In this document: piece after piece, positions 1 through 10,901 of the stretch
Numbering within the stretch: the stretch's first letter is position 1
Layout of the letters: every line of letters begins with the position of its first letter
Assembly: GCF_001640025.1 (NCBI RefSeq)
Contig: NC_031673.1
Location: 1 to 64,000, forward strand
DNA from: Sugiyamaella lignohabitans
Lineage: Eukaryota > Ascomycota > Dipodascomycetes > Dipodascales > Trichomonascaceae
Direction: 5' to 3'
Length of the DNA: 64,000 bases
Made by a program: the position numbers and the translations under genes
Notes under the pieces: generated by a model
Database searches by the model: none
What the model was told of the DNA's origin: nothing
What the model saw: the letters and a program-made list of their open reading frames with translations, nothing else

Positions 1-57
1 TTCCTTCTGTTACTCTTCTTTTAATTTTCCTTCTGTTACTTTTGATATCCCTACTAC

Positions 58-197
58 AAATTTTAGGCTTCGCCAAAAATTTGTTTTAAGAGCGTTAACG
101 CTAGTAGAGCGAAAATTTCTTCGAAATTTTCTACTTACAATATTTAGGCTTCGCCTAGATATTGTTATATAAGAGCGTCATTTTGCTTCGCAAAATG
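58..197. repeat. Cluster of AT-rich short hairpins with TTC loops
   Basis: Four hairpins and one palindrome lie head to tail. 58-82 has an 11-bp stem with one mismatch and loop TTC at 69-71. 91-102 is the palindrome AGCGTTAACGCT. 111-131 has a perfect 9-bp stem with loop TTC. 138-164 has a 12-bp stem with one mismatch and loop TTC. 179-197 has a perfect 8-bp stem with loop TTC. Three of the four loops are closed by G-C pairs (GC-TTC-GC), the same apex as the second hairpin of the GC-rich elements found after 31 kb. No coding frame covers this stretch. Such hairpins are common in yeast mitochondrial intergenic DNA, so a mitochondrial insertion is one possible origin (inference). Confidence 0.7.
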
Positions 198-1976
198 TTA
201 AGAATGTTAAAGAGCGTTATCGTCCTAACCCTATTCTCCCAACTGCTATACACAACCTATTCTCTCTCTATATATCCTATCCTACATCCACTGTTACACT
301 GCACTGCACTCTAATTCCAACCTAACTATTCCACGAACCCTATCCGAACAACTACACTCATGCAAACATCAAATCAACTTTGAAAACACTGTGAAAACCT
401 ACCTGAATTTCTTGAAAAGAACCCTACCCCACTGTTCATCTGCGCGCGCTATATTGCTCTTCTATACCCCTGACTTCCTATTCAACTACCAAGAAACCAC
501 CAACTCCATTATGTCCCCGACTAAATACCACTTGCTCCTCTAATCACTCCATCAACTACTATCTCTTACGCCGAACACCTACCATAATCTGTAGCTGAAC
601 TCGCGCCTGATGTCCTTAACACGAAATCCGCTAGTCTTACCTCTAATGAAAAAATGCTAATAAACCAAAGCTTTAAATCCAACGCATAATCCAACTGACC
701 GTTCAATCCCTGCCTTCGCATTGCCTCTATGGAACACGACTGTATTTGTGTCTGAAGCCTAATTGTTAGGTGGAAAGGGCAAGTACCAAATCGCAACACA
801 GCGATGGAGACCTGGTAACGTGTAAATAATTATGTATAGTATAGGACTTTATTATTGCCGCGAAGGACGCTGCCCGAGCACCCCAAATTCCATCATCCAC
901 TATTCTGCATTATCGCTCTACATCTATTTAAGATCCTCTGCAAGAAATTGTGATACAAGCCTTGACTCATTGTCTCTATGTCTTGTTCTAATACAACTCT
1001 CTTCGTATATTATTCATTTCTTCTTCTCTGGATCCTCTAGATTAATCGAAAATCCTGATTGTTGCACATAATGAAAGTTGCTTTAGCTTTATTCCATCCA
1101 TCGTTCGTCTGATATGTTATACTATTGTGATCAGCCTGAAAGGGACTACCTCTTATAAGGATTAAACCTATGTTAACTAGTATTCTTTGTCCGGTATATT
1201 TATCAAATACGTATACTTGATGCAATTGACGTAATTTCAAGGAGGGAAAAGTTTGTTGGGACTCTTCAACTACCATGAAAACTAGGCACTCATATGCAAT
1301 TTTACTACTGGACGGTTATTATTATCGGTTTCAAAGATTAGAGCAAACAAGTTTGTATATGTTAGCCCTCATCACCCTATCCAACATAGATCTTACTTCG
1401 ATTTATTCACCTCTCGTGATCCCCTGCCATGTTTTAGATTTCTTGACCTGTTGGCGTAGGAAACGGGAGTGCTAAATCGCCATTCTTTGGACGGCCCTGG
1501 CAGAATATAATGTCACACGGGTTGATGACTCATCAAACGATAATATCAAGCCGTTATCGTATTTTCATTTGATTTATGACTATCATCGTAAACATATCCA
1601 TGGAGCTTACTATACGTAGCAGGCAATTGATACGTTTATCTTCCTGACCTCCTCGGTACCCTATTCTTCACCTTGGCTCAGTGCCACAAAACAATTCGCT
1701 CTGATTCAGCTCATGTCTTAGCTGTGATCACAATTTCTGAAGTCAAGTTCTTCACTCCAAGCACTACATAACGAAGTACCTATTGGAATGTTCACTCATC
1801 TCCATATTTATTGATACACAAACTCAGAAATTAGAAAATCTAGTGGTGTGGATCGACATGTCAGGAGCTAGTCAAAATGCTTTGTTAGCCACAATCCATG
1901 TTAAATGGTAGTAATGAAGCTACAAAAATAGCCTATTTCTAGAAGCTAAATCATCAAACTTTAGTATCCAATCGAT
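198..1976. other. Gene-free stretch
   Basis: Only short open frames (80 codons or fewer) with no recognisable protein features are seen on either strand. I see no tRNA, no GC-rich element and no convincing spliced gene. Confidence 0.6.
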
Positions 1977-2250
1977 GAATAAATAAATCATGTTTAAAGA
2001 CTTACACTATACATAATTAATATAATTCAGATAATTTCAGATCCTCTCATTCATGTATCAATAAGAGGACCACCCTCGTAACTACCTAAGTGCAGGAAGA
2101 TTACTTTGGCTATTATAGACTATAAAATATTCAAATCCACTGGATTCCTCATTAAAATACAAAGAATTCCTCCGCTATTTTTATGAGTACACAGAAAACG
2201 ATGACCAAAACCGGGTAAAATTGCATTTCAACCGGTTTTTGCTTATTTTT
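1977..2250 (-). mobile_element. Decayed 3' fragment of the LINE found at 10593-15741
   Basis: This stretch aligns collinearly with the 3' untranslated region of the full LINE. The 16-mer ACTATACATAATTAAT occurs at 2006-2021 and at 10625-10640. CCACTGGATTCC occurs at 2137-2148 and 10754-10765. TGAGTACAC is followed by an A-rich tract in both. Both copies end on the left in a short A/T tail, (AATA)n here and (AAT)n in the full copy, which is the expected 3' terminus of a minus-strand element. No ORF2 coding remains, so this is a 5'-truncated copy. Substitutions and small indels show it is old. It lies about 180 bp upstream of a tRNA-Lys gene. Confidence 0.75.
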
Positions 2251-2426
2251 GAGTCACTCAAAATGTTTATACCACACAATCGGTATTTTCGATTGACTCT
2301 ATGAGTCTTCAAATTCCAAATGCCTCATTTAGCATTTTTTGACTTGTAACAAGGCCATGGGTGGGATACTTGTACAACTGGAGACAGTGATTGTGAAAGC
2401 ATAGTTGCCAGAAAATTTCAATAATT

Positions 2427-2521
2427 GCCTTGCTAGCTCAATCGGTAGAGCGTGTGACTCTTAATACCAGCAATGGATGAAAGTCATCACAAGGTTGTGG
2501 GTTCGACCCCCACGTAGGGCT
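2427..2521 (+). tRNA. tRNA-Lys(CUU) with a 22-nt intron
   Basis: Exon 1 is 2427-2463 and exon 2 is 2486-2521, giving a 73-nt mature cloverleaf. The acceptor stem pairs GCCTTGC with GTAGGGC. The A-box (TAGCTCAATCGG) and the B-box (GGTTCGACCCC, with a GTGGG/CCCAC T stem) are present. The anticodon arm is TGTGA-CTCTTAA-TCACA after removal of the intron at 2464-2485, which sits at the canonical position one base 3' of the anticodon. A T-rich Pol III terminator follows at about 2521-2529. Confidence 0.95.
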
Positions 2522-2687
2522 TCTTTTTTCTATCGCAAGTAAACAATCCATCGTAGACTAAAATGAGCCGAGTGCTTACTAGTAATATTTATTTTTTATA
2601 TAAGACAATAAAGTACAGTACTTCCAATATTAGGGACAATCTTTGATAACTAACTTGAAGGGAGAGAAACAAAACAAAAAGATGAAA

Positions 2688-3692
2688 TTAGAGCATGAAG
2701 CCAAAGGTAGCCATAACGGCTAGAATCCCAACGAATGCCTTGGAGACATTGAGACCACTTCCAGAACCTGTATCTGGGCTAGACTTAGCACTGCCAGTAC
2801 TAATAGTGGAGTTACTTTTTGTGACGGTAACCGTGACCTGACCATTTCCAGTCCCCGAGGCAGTAGCAGATGCACCCTTTCCTGTCTCTGTTATAGTTAC
2901 AACAGATCCAGCGCTGTTTGTTGTCGTGATGACGTTAGCACCACCCTCTGTAATAGTAACCACCTTTCCAGCACTATTAGTGGTAGTTAACACCTTGTTG
3001 TCTGCTTCAGTGACAGTCACAACCTTCCCATCGCTGTTGGTGCTAGTAACTACAACTAGGCCACCGTTGTTTCCAGCACCTGTTTCGGTTCCAGTGGGCT
3101 GTGCATTAGTTCCTGTAACTGTCATACTAGCACCACTATCAGTTTTGAGTACAGTGTCAGCATGGGTCTCGCTACCAGTTTTCGTAACAGTAGCAACACT
3201 AACAGAATCGCCCTTTGCAGTAGGAGAATTACTGGCATTGTTCTTTGTATTAGTGTCAGCTCCAGTTTGTTGCGATTCTGATCCTGCAGCTGAAGTGGTC
3301 ACAGTGTTGGTCTGAGCATTTGACTGACCATTTTGGTCACTATTTTTAGGAGATTGACTAGCACTTGCGGGAACTGTTACAGAAGTAGGAGAAGTTGTGA
3401 CAGCAGCAGAGGCAGAAGCAGCAGCAGCAGTAGAAGAAGAGGCAGCAGCAGCAGCGGCGGCGGCGGAAGCAGATGAAGCAGAAGCAGCAGCAGCAGAGGC
3501 AGAGGAAGCAGAGGCAGCGGCAGCAGCTGCAACAGAAGCAGCAGAGGCAGAAGCGGCAGAGGCAGCCTCAGCAGCGTCGACAGATGCTACAGCAGCATAT
3601 GAGTTGATAATACCTTGCAAACTGGCAAGATTTGTAGGTGTTTGACCAGCAGGATAAGTGATCGTGTATCCTGGTACAACAACAACAGACAT
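2688..3692 (-). CDS. Ala/Ser/Thr-rich cell-wall-type protein, probable GPI anchor
   Basis: The predicted product of 334 residues starts at the first in-frame ATG (3692). It contains an Ala/Ser low-complexity tract (about residues 40-110) and a long Ser/Thr/Asn-rich part. Toward the end come three imperfect repeats around T-T-x-S-A-G-x-V-V-T-I-T-E. The C-terminus is a Ser/Gly stretch followed by a hydrophobic tail (AFVGILAVMATFGFML), typical of GPI-anchored wall proteins. The reading frame stays open upstream to 3767 and would encode a hydrophobic, signal-peptide-like segment there. It has no ATG and begins next to a TATATAA box (3768-3774, minus strand) and an in-frame stop, so the true N-terminus is unresolved. 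The wall-protein call rests on composition only. Confidence 0.7.
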   Translation of the reverse strand: MSVVVVPGYTITYPAGQTPTNLASLQGIINSYAAVASVDAAEAASAASASAASVAAAAAASASSASAAAASASSASAAAAAAAASSSTAAAASASAAVTTSPTSVTVPASASQSPKNSDQNGQSNAQTNTVTTSAAGSESQQTGADTNTKNNASNSPTAKGDSVSVATVTKTGSETHADTVLKTDSGASMTVTGTNAQPTGTETGAGNNGGLVVVTSTNSDGKVVTVTEADNKVLTTTNSAGKVVTITEGGANVITTTNSAGSVVTITETGKGASATASGTGNGQVTVTVTKSNSTISTGSAKSSPDTGSGSGLNVSKAFVGILAVMATFGFML

Positions 3693-3767
3693 TTTTGCTT
3701 CGCTAGTAGTAATGATTGAAGATACGGTAAATAAAAAAAACCAGACCAGGCAGCAGATACTTGCCAC

Positions 3768-3774
3768 TTATATA
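3768..3774 (-). promoter_or_regulatory. TATA box of the wall-type protein gene
   Basis: TATATAA on the minus strand, 76-82 nt upstream of the ATG at 3692. Its position argues that transcription starts inside the upstream hydrophobic-looking frame and favours the ATG at 3692 as start. Confidence 0.4.
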
Positions 3775-6055
3775 AATTTGCGACAACGCCTCCCATATTC
3801 TAATTATTCAGTTACCATTGTTCAGATTTACTTTTGCCAACCCCACCAACATCAGGTCCACTCTTCATTGATCCTGCAGGCAGAGGCCGCATCTCGGTGA
3901 CTGTTACCAGTCACAACAGGTAGGATCAAAAGTCTAAATTCGGAAAACATCAAAGGAGTATGCTCAATGTACTCAAATGAAACTCTAGGCGCTAAAAGGG
4001 CATATACTCAAGGTCCAGTCATGGGCTCCTTACAATCGTATAGCATATCACGTACGCTTCAATGGTAACGTTTTAAGAAGATAAAAAGATTAAGTTGGAT
4101 GGTAAGCTCGTGTTTACGTTTATCACTTCCTGGATGAAGATTACATTGCGCCTTAATTGAATCAAGCAAGAAGAGCTAATGAAATTGCTTGTGTTGGGGT
4201 GATCTTCTCATTATGCCAAGAAGCTCACCGTAATATCGTGAAAGTGCATAGTATATTCATTTTTGAAAAGAGAAACAGTGTATGATGGGAAAGCTTTCAC
4301 TGATGAGACTCTTCATCACTGCGCATGGAGGCTATGTGGAGATTGGCTGCCGCCCTAATGAATCTGGTAGAATCTGAAAGCCTTACCATCTAGAATACGG
4401 TACCAAGAATCGGAAGTATATGCGGCACCAATAGAAAGTATACGGATAGAGGCGTATGTATGGAGACATAAACATGTGGAACCTGATGCTCTAAATAATA
4501 TCTTGGAGATACACTTCTCAGCGTTCTGCAAGTCAAGGTTTAGAAAATAATCAATCGGTATAGCTGTTGACAATGTTTGTAGATAGTGAAACATGTAGTA
4601 AATTAAAGGGTCCTGGGATATGGTGTTTCATTCGGGCGTTCTGAGATGCAAATGTAACAGTTCAGAAGCGATATAATCTGAGAAGCACCGAACATTGTTT
4701 AATTAGAGATGGTAAGTTCCGCTCATAAAGAAGATGAGCTCGAGAGGGTAAGAGGACGAGTGAAACCGGTGTAGGGATTTACACAAATGGTCTTCATACC
4801 CTTTTGCGTCTTAAAATGAACTAGCATTTCTTTCAGAATGCTCATTTCAGAGTAAAGATTAGGGTATTTGAATAGAATGTATCTCTCTTCTCAACCTTCA
4901 TAGAAGAAAGTTCCAAAGCATTAAGTTTTAGCGTTTCAAATATGTACATATTCCTGTCGCAAATTTATGTTTTAAGTTGAGTTCGTAGTGCATGGTTGCT
5001 TACGAAGCCATTGACGTACGGAAACGGACTAATCGAAAACAATAATGCAAATCATGATTATCATCCAAACAATGGAGATGAACGATATGTTTCGAACGAG
5101 CAGAAAGACCTTTCAACTTGTGATCAGGTAACAGTGACGCATAGTCAACTGATTTGACCCTACATGCTCTAAGGCGGTGTAACCAACTTGCCGAAATATT
5201 GACTTTTAACAGTGGCAAAGCATGATGAAGGCTAGAAGTACTTATCTGGATAGGGGGCTATACACACATAGTGTAGCTCACATCAGTATGTGATATACAT
5301 TATTAGGCATGAACTACGAATATGCGACTGGCGGACAAGCAGAAGGAATCTAGTTAATAATATAACTCTTTGAGCATGCCGTTATTATGAAGAATAGTCT
5401 TCCCCCCTGAATTCAAGCCTTAGCATATCTGGGCCATTTCGGAGAAAAGGATCCTATCATATAATACATTGAAAATAAGGCGTGCCGTGGCTACGTCTTT
5501 ACATGCGACCATAATCAAAATGTAGTCTTTAGCGACTTAATATCTAGATCGTCATAGGACGCTGATTACCGTACCAGGGTGGCGGTACCAGCTCAGTTCT
5601 GAACTGTTATTTGAAAATATTATGACAACTACGAAGGCCGTGCATACGCTCAAATACCGGGACAACTACCCCATAGTGGGAAGCTGGTGTAGCTGGGCAC
5701 GAAATTCATATCCAACCGGGCACAGGCAGAGTCGTTATTATTTTCTACCAAAAAGGTTCCTAGGAGCAGACTGTATAGGGTGATAGTGGTAGCTAGCTAT
5801 CATGATCTGTCACATGACATCCGATGCCTGAACAACCAATCATATCGAGACTAATGAACGATAGTCAGCGCAAGGCCTGGTACGCAAGTCTACAGACAGC
5901 CGCAGAGGGTGCCGCACATGAAAATTGAAAAATTCGGTCTCTCAATAAATCATATCAAGTGCCTGTAGTAAGAAGTTGTTGAACCCCTTTTGACGTCGAT
6001 TGATTCGATTTGATTTGAACAGGTATCTGGATACAACTGCTCAATAGAAATTAAA
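3775..6055. other. Gene-free stretch
   Basis: About 2.3 kb between the wall-type protein gene and RLI1. Open frames are at most about 80 codons and look random. No tRNA, repeat family member or spliced gene was recognised. It must contain the RLI1 promoter at its right end. Confidence 0.55.
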
Positions 6056-7988
6056 ATGAGTAGCGGTGACAAACTTACTAGGTATGATACAACTATCTGA
6101 GTTCTACTGCTTGTTCTTGTGGCACGCGTATTCGATCATAACAATATAGACACATCAAGGCCAATTGACGAAGACTAACCGATTTAGAATTGCTATTGTG
6201 AGCAGTGACAAGTGTAAACCCAAGAAATGTCGTCAAGAATGTAAAAAATCGTGTCCTGTTGTAAGAACCGGTAAACTATGTATCGAGGTATCACCCGAAT
6301 CGAAGATCGCATTTATTTCTGAGACGCTATGTATTGGTTGTGGTATCTGCCCCAAGAAGTGTCCTTTTGGCGCTATCAATATTATCAACTTGCCCACTAA
6401 TTTGGAAAAGGAGGTCACTCATCGTTATTCCGCTAATTCATTTAAGCTTCATCGTCTTCCCACACCACGTCCGGGTCAAGTTCTTGGATTAGTTGGAACG
6501 AACGGTATCGGAAAGTCAACTGCATTGAAGATTCTTGCCGGTAAGCAAAAGCCTAATTTGGGCCGTTTTGATGACCCTCCTGACTGGCAAGATATCTTGA
6601 CATATTTCCGTGGTAGTGAGTTGCAAAACTATTTCACCAAAATTTTAGAGGATAACATCAAGGCTATCATCAAGCCTCAATACGTTGATAACCTTCCAAA
6701 GGCTATTAAGGGTCCTAAGAATCATGTTGGAGAGTTGCTTACTGCTAGAAAAGATAGGACTGAGGAGTTTGAGCGTATTTTAGACATTTTGCAATTACGC
6801 GGAGTCCTGAATCGTGAAGTGGCACAACTATCTGGTGGTGAATTGCAAAGATTTGCCATTGGTATGACTTGTATTCAAGTCGCAGATGTTTATATGTTTG
6901 ACGAGCCTTCATCGTATCTCGATGTTAAGCAACGTTTAAATGCTGCCAATATGATTCGTCAGTTGCTCCATGAGCTCTGCTACGTTATTGTAGTTGAGCA
7001 CGATTTATCTGTGCTGGATTATTTGTCCGATTATGTGTGTATTTTGTACGGTGTTCCTTCTGTCTACGGTGTCGTTACTTTGCCTGCATCTGTGCGTGAA
7101 GGTATCAATATTTTCCTTGACGGTAATATTCCCACTGAGAACTTGAGATTCAGAACTGAATCCTTGCAATTCAAGATGGCTGATGCTACTGAAATTCTTC
7201 CTGCTGATAAGGGTAGAAGTTACTCTTACCCTGGTATGGAGAAAACTATGGGTGATTTCCACTTGAAAATTCATCCTGGTGACTTCACCGACTCTGAAAT
7301 CATTGTTATGATGGGAGAAAATGGTACTGGTAAGACCACCTTCTGTCGTCTTTTAGCTGGTGCTATCACTCCTGATAATGGCAAGAAGGTGCCTGCTCTC
7401 AATATTAGTATGAAGCCCCAAAAGATCGCCCCTAAGTTCACGGGAACTGTGCGTCAATTGTTCTTCAAGAAGATTCGTGCCTCATTCTTGCTGCCTCAGT
7501 TCCAGACTGATGTCTGTAAGCCTCTTCGTATCGACGATATTATCGATCAAGAAGTTCTCACCTTGTCTGGTGGTGAGTTGCAACGTGTGGCTATTGTTCT
7601 TGCCCTTGGTGTCCCCGCTGATATCTATGTTATCGACGAGCCTTCTGCTTATCTTGACTCCGAGCAACGTATTATCTGTTCCAAGGTCATCCGTCGTTTC
7701 ATTCTCCACTCTAAGAAGACAGCTTTCGTTGTCGAGCACGATTTCATCATGGCTACTTACCTTGCTGATAGAGTTATTGTATTTGAAGGACAACCTTCAG
7801 TCAACGCATATGCTAACACTCCAGAGTCATTGTTGACCGGATGTAACAAGTTCCTCAAGAACTTGAATGTCACTTTCCGTCGTGATCCAACCTCGTTCCG
7901 TCCTCGTATTAACAAACTTGATTCACAAATGGACCAAGAACAAAAGTCTTCAGGAAACTACTTCTTCTTGGAGTCTGTTGAAGCATAA
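6056..7988 (+). CDS. RLI1: RLI1/ABCE1, ribosome-recycling Fe-S ATPase
   Basis: Two exons, 6056-6081 and 6188-7988, encode 608 residues, the normal length for ABCE1. The intron (6082-6187) has donor GTATGA, branch CTAAC at 6175-6179 and acceptor TAG. Splicing joins MSSGDKLT-R to IAIVSSDK, matching the family N-terminus; the open frame itself has no ATG, so the exon is needed. Eight cysteines in the first 70 residues ([15 protein letters not shown] and [12 protein letters not shown]) bind two 4Fe-4S clusters. Two ABC cassettes follow, with Walker [10 protein letters not shown] and GENGTGKTT, signature LSGGELQR in both, and Walker B ending FDEPSSYLD and IDEPSAYLD. The protein splits 80S ribosomes after termination and works in ribosome assembly and initiation in cytosol and nucleus. 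Confidence 0.97.
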
Positions 7989-8393
7989 TAGTGCATTGCA
8001 TTGTCCCGTTCCTATTGCATTGGGTCGGCTATGCCTATAAAAAAGTTTTTTGAAGGTGTGATTTTTTGTTTTTTGATAATTTATAATGATTTGATTTGTT
8101 AGTTAGTACTATAATAGACTGCTTAGCTGCTTAGACACATGAACCAAGCCTAGTACTCATCTGCCCCTGAAATTTCAGTTAGCTTTTTATCTCAAGGGTG
8201 CAGATATATATAATTATACCCCGTTTGTAAAATATATATACCCCGTTATATCGATCATATTGTCCCAACCCACCAATCGAGGCCCGCTATTTTTCAACTT
8301 CATCATCATATTGGTGCGCGATTCAATTCGAGCAGGACAGACAGGACTACATTCCAGTGTACTCTCTCTTTCATAGCATATCACAGTAAAAAA

Positions 8394-8874
8394 ATGACGA
8401 GAAGTAAGTAAACAGATACCAGTAGATACATGACTTGAAGGAGTGTTTTTGAGACAACGTAAACTAGAACGGATAAGACGGTCGATAGATGGACAGAGTT
8501 GCTGTGAAATCAGTTTGGTCTCAATAAGAGATATAATCTTAAAAGATGACTTAGAAAGTTTCTGGGCTAGAAGTCAGAAGAACTAACATACAAAAGGTAA
8601 TGTGCACGAAAGACCCGAGCTGGTCTCATTTGACGACATTGACTACAACGACCATAAGCAAGTCCGTGCTGCTCAAGACACTATGCTTCGTGAACAATGG
8701 ATCCGTGTCAAGGCTTTAGGCGTTGTTAGAAAGGCCCTTGAGAAATGCTTTGAGACCCAAGGACCCAACCACTACGAAAACTGCAAGGAGTTGGCTGAAC
8801 GTTACTTAGACCTATTACCAACAAGCGAAGTTAAGGGCTATCTTGGCTACCAACGTAATGACCCCACCAAATAA
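8394..8874 (+). CDS. Complex I accessory subunit, NDUFB10/PDSW-like
   Basis: Exon 1 is 8394-8403 (MTR plus one base) and exon 2 is 8597-8874, giving 95 residues. The intron (8404-8596) has donor GTAAGT, branch AACTAAC and acceptor AAG. The open frame alone begins with GTG, and the spliced model gives a proper ATG. The sequence has a central block REQWIRVKALGV followed by two cysteines in the context KCF-ETQG-NHYENCKELAERYLDLL. This fits the fungal 12-kDa complex I subunit related to mammalian PDSW, a protein of the membrane arm on the intermembrane-space side. The family assignment is from remembered motif similarity and is fairly good. It implies a rotenone-type complex I, absent from Saccharomycetaceae. 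Confidence 0.8.
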
Positions 8875-9062
8875 ACAGTATATATATATTAATGCGATGA
8901 GTGCTTGTATTTTGTTTTAACTCTAGTGTGTTGTAGTTAACCTCACAGACCGAGGAGTTTCTGAATGTCTATTAGGCACACTGGGTTGGGGGCAGAGCCC
9001 TTCCTCCGAAATCAATTTTCATAATAAATATGTATATTAGAACAAGTATCTAAGCCTACAGT

Positions 9063-10362
9063 TCACTCTTTTTGAGACCGAGATTTACGTTGACGGACAG
9101 ATTTTTGTGATGTCTTTCTCTTTATGTTCACTGGTTCATTGGGGTAGTTTGCTTCATCCTCTGATCCGTTACCTTCTCTGTATTCCCTGTAACCATTTTT
9201 AATGTCTATTTCAGCGTCAACTTTCTTGGTAGATTCTTGTTCAGATCTACCCTCATCTGCTTTAACATTTTGGCGGCCTGCCTCTTTAGACTCTTTGGGA
9301 TCATCTTCAGGGTGTTCTTCTTCGCCGTTTTGCATGCCACAATGAGGACAGTAATATACAACAAACTGTGGCTTCTCGCCGAACTGACACAAGCCGTTGT
9401 GCATGCGACAGTTCTGGCAGATGAGTGCATAGCGGGAGTTGGGGCTTTGTTCATCTTCGCCCACAAGAAGGTCCAGTATCCGGTCATACCACTTAGGCTC
9501 ATATGGAGTATATGGAGGTCGAGTTGGGATAAATGTTGAAGGCAAACGCTGGCCTTGAGCTTCCAATCCAGGTTGTGCTGTGCGTTCAAACTTGTTTGCA
9601 GTCACCCCCGGCACCGAGTCCTCTTGGCCCTGATAGCTGTCCTCTTGATTCTCGGGCTGACTCTGACCACTTTGCTTCTGTGGGTGTCTTTTCTTCCCTT
9701 TCTGCTCTTTAGATGCATCCGAGGCCTGATCTTTACTTTTAACATTCTTGGTATCACCGTGGCTTAATCCAAATCTGTCCAGAATGGCTTTTGCCTGATA
9801 AAAACTCATATTTTCTTTGATTTCTTCGCCAATCTTTTCTTTCTCGAAAGTCAGTCTTTTGAAGGCCTCTTCGTTTGACTTACTGACCCAGTTAAATACA
9901 GCCTGGATACAGTATCTGACACACCATATCAGAAATGGAGCAACGACAATAGCAGAAACGTTGATGACAGACCATGGGACTTTGCCAAACAGTAAATAAA
10001 TATTGTAGAAAATATACAATAGGATGGAGTAGAGAGTAACCCACCCTTTGACTCTACGAAGCCGAATACTCCATGACAATTGCGCAGTCTGATATGAAGC
10101 AATTTTCTTGTCAAGAGCAGCTAGCACTTTTTCGTAGCTTTCGGCACTTTTGGGCTGAATTGTTAGTACTTATCAATTGGATTCTTAAGGTTCTGTGTTT
10201 GAAGCCATTTCTTGGATTTGTCTTTTCATCTACTTCGACACGAATCGCGTATTTCAGTCTCAATTATATTAAGTTGCTCTGCGTCCTAACATGAAGAAGA
10301 ACCAGGATATTAATTTTACCGGACTATCAACTCACCCTTGAGAAAGGCCACAATAATGCCAT
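9063..10362 (-). CDS. LNP1: Lunapark homologue, ER three-way junction protein
   Basis: Exon 1 (10336-10362) encodes MALLWPFSR. Exon 2 (9063-10154) starts PKSAESYEKVLAALDKKI. Total 372 residues. The intron (10155-10335) has donor GTGAGT, branch TACTAAC and acceptor CAG, and its phase fits exactly. Two neighbouring hydrophobic segments at about residues 45-67 and 72-93 form the lunapark hairpin in the ER membrane. A coiled, charged stretch follows. The zinc ribbon near residues 255-283 has CQNC and, 19 residues on, CPHC, the defining lunapark finger. The C-terminal tail is acidic then basic. Lunapark stabilises three-way junctions of the tubular ER against Sey1/atlastin fusion. Confidence 0.9.
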
Positions 10363-10536
10363 ATCTATAACCTGTTCAGATTAACCACGAAAACCCTTTT
10401 CCTCAACTACACTCCTTTATGCTTTTAACTTCAGGAATGAGACTATTTGTAAGATCCGTTTGTTTATTTCAGGCGCAATCTAGTAGACACGCACGATCAA
10501 CAAGATCGGCTAAAGCATCCTAACCGCTATCAAATG

Positions 10537-10544
10537 TCACGTGA
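10537..10544. promoter_or_regulatory. TCACGTGA palindrome upstream of LNP1
   Basis: A perfect 8-bp E-box-type palindrome, 175 bp upstream of the LNP1 ATG. CACGTG with a flanking T is the known site of Cbf1-type bHLH factors in yeasts. Function here is inferred. Confidence 0.4.
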
Positions 10545-10577
10545 TGCATTACTCTTTGATACGCTCAAAGCTCAAAA

Positions 10578-10592
10578 AATACTATTTAAATA
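10578..10592. repeat. Left copy of LINE target-site duplication
   Basis: AATACTATTTAAATA, identical to 15742-15756. It directly abuts the (AAT)n tail of the element. Confidence 0.9.
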
Positions 10593-10901
10593 ATAATAAT
10601 AATAAATCTTGTTTAAAGTCCTATACTATACATAATTAATACAATTCAAATAATTTCAAATCCCATCATTTACACATTACCAGGAGGACTGCTCACTTTT
10701 TTACCTGATTACAGGCTGTTTACTTTGGCTTTTTTGAATTCAATATTTTGACGCCACTGGATTCCCCATTAAGATATCAAAATGATTTATAATATTTTAA
10801 TGAGTACACGGGAAAACGGTTCAGCTACCAGGTTTACACCTTTATTAACGCTTACTGGGAAAAAACCGGTACTAGTCATCTCTACCATAAGAGAACAACG
10901 T

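Noticed and set aside
832..1475. Several 60-80 codon frames in the first 2 kb
   Set aside because: Random-looking composition, no conserved motifs, no supporting context.
2926..3645. Plus-strand frames opposite the wall-type protein gene
   Set aside because: Antisense shadows of low-complexity Ala/Ser/Thr codons.
9206..9767. Plus- and minus-strand frames overlapping LNP1
   Set aside because: Shadows of the Lunapark coding sequence, which has a conserved zinc ribbon and membrane hairpin in the chosen frame.
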